NCBI RefSeq assembly: GCF_901709675.1
Contig: NC_051093.1
Location: 7,369,553 to 7,433,552 of the forward strand
Direction of reading: 5' to 3'
Length of the DNA stretch: 64,000 bases
Source of the DNA: Syngnathus acus
Lineage: Eukaryota > Chordata > Actinopteri > Syngnathiformes > Syngnathidae
In this document: one piece after another, positions 56,892 to 64,000 of the stretch
Position numbering within the stretch: the first letter of the stretch is position 1
How the letters are laid out: every line of letters begins with the position of its first letter
The notes under the pieces: model-generated
Told to the model about the DNA's origin: nothing
Database searches by the model: none
What the model saw: only the letters and a program-made list of their open reading frames with translations
Program-made: the position numbers and the translations under genes

Positions 56892-57422
56892 TTCTCTTGG
56901 AGCGGATCTGCAGCACAGCGGTGATGAGCTGCTGGAGCCTGGAGGAAGGGACCGCACCACCCCCGCTGCGTTTGGAGCTGTGCGTGCCGAGTTGCATCAT
57001 GGGGGTTGGAGTTCATCGTCGAGATGATTTTCAAGACATTGGAAGTGAGGTGTGTTTATAATGGACAAATGCTACCCTCTGTTGATGTTATTTTATAACA
57101 ACACTCTCCTTAAGTAATGGCCTAAAAGACTAGTTAGTCATGATCCAGATTCTTATTAAATTATATTCGTAAATTATTTAAATTTAGGGGTAGAAATGAA
57201 CAATCTTTCTGACTAAAGATGTAGCCAATTTCAGCGGAGGTAGTCATCAGCAGAGGAATTAATAGTGTGTGGTAGATTTATTACATTATTATATAATGTA
57301 TTTGTCATCATAATAGTTAAGGAGTACAGAATGGTAGATTGCTTGTGTGCTTTGAATTTCAATTTTAATTTCCAGGGCTTGTTTTCTTTGTCAGAAAATT
57401 TTCTTTAACCGTGTGGGGGAAC
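56892..57422. other. fam234b upstream region
   Basis: GC-richer just above the fam234b start (to about 57010), then AT-rich. It separates fam234b from the U12 gene. No further reading frame is supported. Confidence 0.4.
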
Positions 57423-57576
57423 AGGGAAGATCCATGTCCTGCGAGGCATCAAGCAAAGTAGGCAAGTCACCTCAACGGGCGGACCTTTCCCCTTTCAAAA
57501 ATTCATCTCGCAAATTGTACGAGGACACGGGCGTCACCCCGCGTCGTTATTTTCCTTACTCATCAGTTTAAGGCAT
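57423..57576 (-). ncRNA. rnu12: U12 small nuclear RNA (minor spliceosome)
   Basis: Read on the minus strand from 57576 the sequence begins ATGCCTTAAACTGATGAGTA, then AGGAAAATAACGA. This includes the branch-site-recognition bases GAGTAAGGA, identical to vertebrate U12. Stem II follows with GGGGTGACGCCC, the Sm site GAATTTTTGA, and the 3' domain with GGTGACTTGCCTACTTTG and GATGCCT. Stem bases differ from human in a pairing-preserving way (GACGCGGG/CCCGTGTC). The length of about 154 nt agrees with human (150). U12 pairs with the branch site of minor introns. Head-to-head placement with poldip3 is as in human. Confidence 0.96.
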
Positions 57577-58076
57577 AACCAATAGATGGTCGTGAGCTTG
57601 TGTATATGCACAGTGACTATATATGTACAGTCAAAGTTGTAAGAATGGCAACATAGCGTACTGAATTAAACTGTTCAGAATTTTTTTTTTTTAATATGTA
57701 ATGTTAAATATTACAGTCGAGATCATTATGTTTTTTAATCACAGCATCTTTACTGTTAGTTTTGTTATTAGTGTCGCCAGTTTATGCGAAATTAATGCTT
57801 GTGATATGCGCAAAGGCTCATGGGGAACAGGACTGACCCACGATTCAAGAACAATCGATTGTAGATATGTTTTTGTATATGAAACTTAGTTTTGTCAACT
57901 AGTTTTTAGTAATTGTATCTATTCAAAATGGGTGTCGGTTTTATTTGGCCTATATTCGATGGACGGTTTACTACAAGAATATACTAGAGTTCATTTAACA
58001 TAAAAGCCTTTATGAACCAACAAGGTTTCCGTAACGTTGTCGATCGCGCATGCGCAGTTGATTGCAGCTTGGCAAA
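57577..58076. promoter_or_regulatory. Bidirectional region between U12 and poldip3
   Basis: On the poldip3 side is a perfect NRF1 palindrome GCGCATGCGC (58046-58055) and a YY1-like AAAATGGCGG at the start codon. On the U12 side an snRNA PSE is expected about 45-65 bp above 57576 and an octamer about 200 bp above. I see only a degenerate octamer (ATGCGAAAT, about 57784) and no clear PSE. Confidence 0.55.
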
Positions 58077-61000
58077 ATGGCGGACGTGTCTTTGGATGAA
58101 GTGATACGACAACGCGGAATAAACGTTAAGGTGCCGGTTAAACGGTAAAAGACTGCTAAATTACTTTATGTGTGGTTGATGTTTGGTAGTTTTTGATACT
58201 TTTCTGGCACTAAAACCGTTATCAGGGAACCGAGGCTTATTCAGGAACTTGCTGGCTAATCGTGAACTAGTGATAGCTTGCTCATGCTCTTACAGCGAGC
58301 GCTTGTCGAGTGCTAATATACGTGCATTAGCATTAGCTTGATGTTAGGCCATTCACATTGGAATCATTTAGTTTGGAATGCAATTCGTTTACTTATCACC
58401 CAATTCACAATAAATGTTTGTAATGGTGTCCGTTAAAATGTGTTAAGTATATACATTGTTTTGATGGCGTGTATAGTAACGTTTTGTCGTGCGCCTGTTA
58501 TTTTTGCAGACTGGCTAATTTTAGCAGCTACGTACTTTTTAGATAGTAGCATGTGGTCTAGCCGTGACAATTCAGATTTACTTAACCGATTCAAGGTATT
58601 ACTTATGATAATATACCAATGGATTCGTTACATTAAGTAATGATTACTCAATACGGAGCTACACTAGTAGTAAGGCCACTGACCGACTACCAAGGGTTGA
58701 CCACCGACCTTAGTCTTACTAGTTACCCTTGTTCTGTGTGATTTGAGTAATAATCCAAAGGCAATTTGCAGCATTGTTATTCTGATATTGCTAAAGTTAC
58801 TAACCTATTGTATTGCATCATCTATCCCAGAACTATGTTTGGACGGGGTGCAGGAGGGGTTGGCCGGACCTTTGATGCCCGTCAAAGGATTGGCGTGACT
58901 GATGCTCGGCAACGACTAGGAGGAGGACCGGGTAAGAGTGTTACAGTAGCATTCATTCATTCATTCATTTTCCAAGTCTATATAAAGATGGTACAGTCCT
59001 GACTGTATGTCTGTGTGAATCCTCTTCTACATTCGATTTATTAACGTCACGTGTTTTGTCCATATTTTGTCAGGATTTCCATTGAAAGATGCCAGAGAAA
59101 AGCTGGTTCAGAAAGATGCTCGCTTTAAAATCCGTGGCAGAGGTGGAGCGACAGCAGGAGTGCAGGATGCCCGTCAGATGATCAACTCGCGCAAACAGCA
59201 GCAGAATGTGTTCACTGTGCCTGTACAGGCCATCCAAAAGACAGCAGCGACACACCAACTGCAGAGCTACACACTCGTGCCACAGATGAAGATCCAAGCC
59301 AACAACCACTTTGCAGGTGTGAACACAAGGCTGTTTGGCCCAAACGTGCACGGACTGAGTGGGAGGGATGGCGCCATCGGCCATCTTAACAAGGGAATGA
59401 CAGATGCTCGTGATAGGTTGAGCCTTAAGAGGAGCATGAGTAGTGGGCCGCAAACCCTGGCATCTGCTCTACTGCCTCTAAAAATAACCAAGACCATCCA
59501 GGTGAGCGGAAAGCCTTTCTGTATTGCACTACATCTGTATTGCGGATTTTCTTTTTTTAAACCAGTAAACTAAAACTCGTTGTCCAACCTCATTTTACAG
59601 CAGCGCCCAGTTGGAGTTCTTGGTGGAATGCGTCTTCACTCACAGGTATTACAAAAATTACATTTTCAGTTTCCAATGGTCTCATTTTTATCACGTTAGT
59701 GTAAAAAAAATAACTTTAATTTGTGTCCTGCAGCCGGTCTCAAATGATCACGACGGCCCTCCAAATAAACAAATCAAAATTACTACTTCCAACAATTTGC
59801 TTCAGTCACGGGTAAGAGTATATCTTGCGTCAATACAGACGTATTTCCTTATTACATCTCGCACATATTTCAACTTTTTCATTGTGATCATTTCACAGGA
59901 TGGCCCAGTTGGCTCCCCATTTTCCATGTCAGCCCCAATAACCAAGGTGGTTAAAAATGATGCTTACTCAGCCCCTCGCCCTCCTGTCCCCATTGCCCCC
60001 ACCCGGCCCACCGCTAGTACAACAACCCCTCGGCCTCCCGCTGCAGCCTTGAAGCCTGTTTCGAGGACTCTCCAGCACAGCTCGGCTCAACACAGCGCAG
60101 CGCCTCCACCCCCTCAGGTAAACACCTGTAACCAGTTTATAGACAATATGTCGGGTTACGGAATTTTTATACAGGAAAGCAAGACTTCCTGCCATAGTTG
60201 TGACCGGTTTAATGACATCTTGTCATTTTTTCAGCCTATTTTCAGCCCTTTGGAAGGCACCAAAATAACAGTGAATAACTTACATCCCCGAGTCAGTGAG
60301 GAAGACATAGTGGTAAGTAAATCCAAGGCTACATTTACACACATGGTTCAAAAGAGACTTTCCACCCTTCGTATCGAAATCATAGCTACCGACCCCTAAA
60401 AAAAAAACACATCGATTTGTTCACAGGAGCTGTTCTGCGTGTGCGGTGCCTTGAAGCGAGCACGCCTGGTGAAGGTGGGCGTCGCTGAAGTAGTGTTTGT
60501 CCGCAAAGACGATGCTGTTAGCGCATATCGAAAGTACAACAACCGCTGCCTGGACGGTGAGTGCTCAGAACAAACAACGCCATCAATGCGTGAAGATTTT
60601 CTGAATGAATTCAACGTGACGATATTTAGGGACTGTGTGGTTTACATTTGCTGTATTCAGGAAAGCAAGCATTTCCATTCATGCCTTTCTTTGTCTTCCT
60701 TGTTCACACACAGGTCAGCCCATGAAGTGTAATATTCACATTCAGGGAAATGTCATCACTTCTGATCAGCCCATTCTCTTGTAAGCGAGCTTTATGAAAT
60801 TCTTTAACAGTGGTAAATGTTACTTAGACTAACTCGAATTTTACTATTGCTGGGTAAGTTAGGAAAGTTGACATGAAACTATTCGCCTGTTTTTTCCCAG
60901 GCGACTGAGTGACACCCCGGGCGCTGGCAGTGGGGCCAAGAAAGATGGCCTCCCTCCCGCCTTGTCTCGTTCTGCAAGCCAGAGAACGTCCCAGCCAACT

Positions 61001-61114
61001 CCTGAGGTGGACCCCCAGACAATCCTGAAAGCTCTCTTTAAGTCCACTGCGCAGTCCTCCTCAACCACCGAGCCCCCCAGCTCACAGGCCACTGCCTTCC
61101 GCATCAAAATATAG
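58077..61114 (+). CDS. poldip3: POLDIP3/SKAR, RRM adaptor of mRNA export and translation
   Basis: POLDIP3 (SKAR) binds DNA polymerase delta p50, joins the exon-junction/TREX machinery and recruits S6K1 to spliced mRNA. Ten exons (58077-58144, 58831-58931, 59074-59501, 59601-59645, 59734-59811, 59899-60117, 60235-60312, 60427-60556, 60714-60780, 60901-61114) give 475 residues (human 421). The N-terminus MADVSLDEVIRQRG is followed by repeated 'DAR' modules (FDARQRIG, TDARQRLG, KDAREKL, QDARQM, TDARDRLSLKR). The RRM spans 'TKITVNNLHPRVSEEDIVEL' through 'MKCNIHIQGNVITSDQPILL'. The C-terminus has LRLSDTPG, aligned with the S6K1-phosphorylated SDSP region in human, and EVDPQTILKALFKS. Confidence 0.96.
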
Positions 61115-62009
61115 GTTGTCGCCCAAACCTGTTTCTGAACATATTGATGCATTCTCAGTGGGGTTCATCTGGACAGCAAGACACACACCACATGTAGAAA
61201 AGCAATTTGACACATTCAATACTCATAACGACTCAGTTGTATTTAGCATCCTGTGTTTTATCGGTCTGCTATTAGTCCCTGTTCTGCCAAGATGGAATAG
61301 TTGGACAACTGAATTTTCCCCAAAGCCAACTAATTTGGTGTGTGTGTAATATTACAAATTAGCACCAATTTGCTTACTTCACCCATACCCATTCATGATT
61401 CCTATAACAGTATTGTTTTTGAGCTGCACCTGTGTGCTCAGTTCATTCAGTTTCAGTTCACAAGAGAAAATAGACAATAATCCAAACTCATATTATTACA
61501 CGGGACGCTTAGGTTGCCTTCCTTGCTGTATGTATACCTGATAAAAGGAGTCTTTTACACGGTTAAATAAAAAATAACCAGCGTGGTGGTCCAATTCCAA
61601 AGTTTACTTTGTACGTAAACTAGTTTCACCCAGTCAGATTTTGTTGTTGTTGATTGTGTGACTTTCATCATTTTGATGATTGGCTTTAATTTTTTGTTCC
61701 CTCCCGTAGTACACATATTTTGTACTGTAAATCACTTTGAACTTTTGATTTGCAAGTTAGAAAAATATTAGAGAGCTCATAAACTGTCCTATAATGTCAT
61801 TAAAGAGCTAGCTTTGTAAAAAGGTTGTCCAAGGCTTGTTTTTCCACCCTTTTCTTTCCTGAGAAATTATTTGCCTATTTGAGCTGGTCTCGTTAGATTA
61901 TGTTGATTCTATTTCATAATAAAATTGAGCGAGGAAACGCATTTCCCCTTCAAATTAAAATACACGACGGACGTCATTGTGGCGTATTAGTTTTACTTCC
62001 GGTTTGAAG
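61115..62009 (+). other. poldip3 3' UTR and rrp7a proximal promoter
   Basis: A long AT-rich 3' UTR has poly(A) candidates AATAAA near 61565 and 61918. Just before the MITE, an ETS site ACTTCCGG (61995-62002) marks the original rrp7a promoter. No additional gene is present. Confidence 0.5.
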
Positions 62010-62017
62010 GGTCACAA

Positions 62018-62204
62018 TAGTGATGTGCATTCCAGTTCTTTTAAGTGAACTGACTCTGTGGAATCAGTTCGTTCAAAAGATTCGTTCAAACGAATCGTCA
62101 TATGAACTGAAAAAAGAACGAAGAGTAGGAAGTGATTCGTTCACTCTCGTTCACTGAAAAGATCCGTTCCTTTGAACGAATCGTTCACTCACGAGCCAAC
62201 ACTA
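62018..62204. mobile_element. hAT-type MITE inserted directly upstream of rrp7a
   Basis: A 187-bp element begins TAGTGATGTGCATTC and ends CGAGCCAACACTA (inverted: TAGTGTTGGCTCG). It is bounded by exact 8-bp repeats GGTCACAA (62010-62017 and 62205-62212). An 8-bp target duplication with TAGTG-type ends is the hAT signature. The interior is built of inverted GATTCGTTCA / TGAACGAATC units. There is no coding capacity. Confidence 0.85.
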
Positions 62205-62216
62205 GGTCACAACAAG

Positions 62217-63728
62217 ATGGCACCGTCCAGGCGCAGCCATGCCAACGGCAAGGCTTGTATTATTCCTGGAGGATTTGCAGGTATTTAAACAGTACTTGTG
62301 TCGTATAGCTTGTAGATTTCCTTAAATTACCAACGGAAGAACGCATCTTTGTCATTTCATTAATAAATGTATAGCTCAATAAAGTTATTTTTACTCAAAC
62401 CTAGCGGGCCTATCCGCGGCGAGGGGTAACGCTGTAGATTTACGTTTAGTCGGTTATAATATGCCTTTCTCTCTTTTTTTGCAGTGTTGCCCTTGAAGTT
62501 TAAAGCAGACATGAAATCTGAACACAAATTGTACGTGAAGGAGCACAAAGTTCGGTCAGAGACAGGTTCCCACCGACCACTCGACAGGACGTTGTTTGTC
62601 CTCAACATACCGCCATATTGCTCCGAGGTACAATAACAATCACTATTCAATGAGAACTTCTTGAGTTTATAAGTAGATATGTGTGTGCGCAATTTAAATG
62701 ACCTAAAAGCATTGGTGTTGTGTTTTTTTTTGGTCACTCAGAAAGTCGTCAAGGAATTGTTCTCACAATTTGGCTCTGTTAAATCCGTGGAGTTGGGTGA
62801 TCACCCGGGCGCATTCCGCCAATCTGAACCGAAACTGTCCAAATTCTTCAAACCGGCTGAAAAACAGGTAGAGTAACTTTTTTTTTTTTTTTTTTTTTAG
62901 TCATTTCTGTTCTGCAATGCCATTCTTCTCATGCCTTTCCTCTCTGTATTCAGAGTTTCAAAGTTGGTTACATCGTGTTCAATAGTCCCTCCAGTATTGC
63001 AGCAGCTAAATCGCACCCCTACAATGCGCCTTTGGTGGTCTGCTCAACAGGGCGTACAGTTAAAACTGGTATACAAAGTGAGTCAAGTTTCCACATTAAC
63101 AACACCATAATGAGTGTTTTGTTGTGCTTTAAATCCAGTTTGACTTGTGTATGGCTTTCCCAGAATGGATCCAACAGTGCAAAGATTCCATCGTTCAGCC
63201 GGACATCCTTCAAAATGTAGTCGATGAGTACATGAAGAATTTTGACAAGACGAAAGAAGAGGTACGTTGTATTAGCTTTGAATGTTTCAAGCGCATTGCA
63301 TGGTCTTAATGTATTTGTTTTCATTTGTACCAGGAAGCGGAGCGCCTGAAGGAGGAGGAGGAGAAACAAAAAGAGGATGAGGAGGGCTGGGTGAAAGTCA
63401 CCAGGGGGCAAAAGGGTAGTAAAGCGCGTCCCCACAGTGAGGCCGCCAACAAAAGGGCCCTGCAGAAGGAAATGAGGAAGAAGAAGAGGAAGGAGCTCTT
63501 GAACTTCTACTCTTGGCAGCATAAAAACACACAGAAAGAACGTAAGTTGGCTTCGTCCATTATTCGTCAGTCTCTGGGAGAATTTGAAACTTTTTTTTTG
63601 GTCTGTTCTGAAAATAAGGCATGTTGATGTTTTTGGTTTCAGATATTGCTGAACTCAGGAAAAAGTTCGAAGAGGACAAACAAAGAATAGCGCTCTTCAG
63701 GGCTCAAAGAAAGTTCAGACCGTATTAA
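62217..63728 (+). CDS. rrp7a: RRP7A, small-subunit rRNA processing protein
   Basis: RRP7A works in the nucleolus in processing pre-18S rRNA, in the UTP-C/CK2-type SSU processome subcomplex. Seven exons (62217-62280, 62485-62627, 62742-62867, 62954-63077, 63164-63261, 63334-63541, 63643-63728) give 282 residues (human 280). An RRM-like fold is at 'RTLFVLNIPPYCSEKVVKEL' and 'VGYIVFNSPSSIAAA'. The RRP7 C-terminal region has 'DEEGWVKVTRGQKGSK' and RKKKRKELLNFYSWQ, ending ALFRAQRKFRPY. The start codon lies 12 nt after the MITE and 4 nt after its target-site duplication. Following poldip3 on the same strand matches human synteny. Confidence 0.97.
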
Positions 63729-63970
63729 AGCAACGCAACAACCGTTCACTGCGTTGTTTCTCACTTGGCAAATCTCTATAATCTGTATATAATTTACTTG
63801 AGCTTCGTCATGTATAACTTGTCATAGGTCCATGCCATAAAGGAAAGTTTGGATTTGTAATGTAGCTACTAATTTCTCCAAATATAAACTGATACTAAAA
63901 GCTGATGAGTGTAATGTAACAGATAAAGTAGTAAACCGGACCATTTCCTGAGGGCTACGTGAAATATTTA
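63729..63970. other. rrp7a 3' UTR and window edge
   Basis: AT-rich 3' flank. On the minus strand an AATAAA (TTTATT on plus, about 63967) sits just downstream of the possible stop described next. Nothing else is seen. Confidence 0.4.
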
Positions 63971-64000
63971 TTATGAGATCACATCTTCAACCTGAGCATC
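63971..64000 (-). CDS. Possible C-terminus of a minus-strand gene running off the window
   Basis: Read on the minus strand from 64000 the last codons are DAQVEDVIS then TAA (63973-63971), and the stop overlaps an AATAAA signal. Nine codons are too few to identify a protein. The case rests only on the open frame and the stop beside a poly(A) signal. Confidence 0.2.
   Translation of the reverse strand, partial: DAQVEDVIS

Noticed and set aside
63019-63522. 167-codon minus-strand frame rich in Leu/Phe
   Set aside because: Antisense to rrp7a Lys/Glu-rich exons, which read as Leu/Phe on the other strand.

Overview
The window reads as nuclear DNA of a bony fish, most likely a teleost. The genes have many exons with GT-AG introns that are mostly short (about 80-1,500 nt). 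The intervening DNA carries fish-type repeats: 'GGCGCACC' inverted-repeat elements, a hAT-like MITE, and fragments containing 'CCATCCATTTTCTG..CCGCTTATCC'. Exon boundaries were worked out by hand from phase continuity and splice consensus. In every gene the phases close, and predicted lengths are close to what I recall for the human orthologues.

Layout, left to right: mei1 (+, 5' end cut off, 1-14617); ccdc134 (+, with a 5' non-coding exon near 15.75-16.07 kb); a single-exon GIMAP/AIG1-type GTPase (+, 22.6-24.4 kb); srebf2 (+, 25.6-33.3 kb) with mir-33 in an intron; nol12 (+, 35.8-37.2 kb); triobp (+, 38.2-49.1 kb), including an internal first exon for the short Tara form; ndufa6 (+, 50.1-50.9 kb); smdt1/EMRE (-, 51.6-52.0 kb), tail to tail with ndufa6; fam234b (-, 52.9-56.9 kb); a U12 minor-spliceosome snRNA (-, about 57.42-57.58 kb), head to head with poldip3 (+, 58.1-61.1 kb); and rrp7a (+, 62.2-63.7 kb). 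The last 30 bases may hold the C-terminus of a further minus-strand gene.

This is largely the human 22q13 neighbourhood (MEI1-CCDC134-SREBF2, NOL12-TRIOBP, SMDT1-NDUFA6, RNU12-POLDIP3-RRP7A) compressed into 64 kb. Two items do not fit human 22q13: FAM234B, which is on 12p13 in human, and the GIMAP-like gene.

The genes do not form one pathway, but there are local pairings. SREBF2 and its intronic miR-33 act together in sterol homeostasis. NDUFA6 and EMRE are both inner-mitochondrial-membrane components. NOL12 and RRP7A both act in ribosome biogenesis. POLDIP3 and the U12 snRNA are divergently arranged RNA-processing genes. ccdc134 contains an intron with U12-type splice signals, so the window holds both the minor-spliceosome RNA and a probable substrate of it. 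The other points worth a second look are the GIMAP gene with an in-frame 84-bp triplication, a hAT-type MITE inserted a few bases upstream of the rrp7a start codon, and uORF arrangements in nol12 and srebf2.
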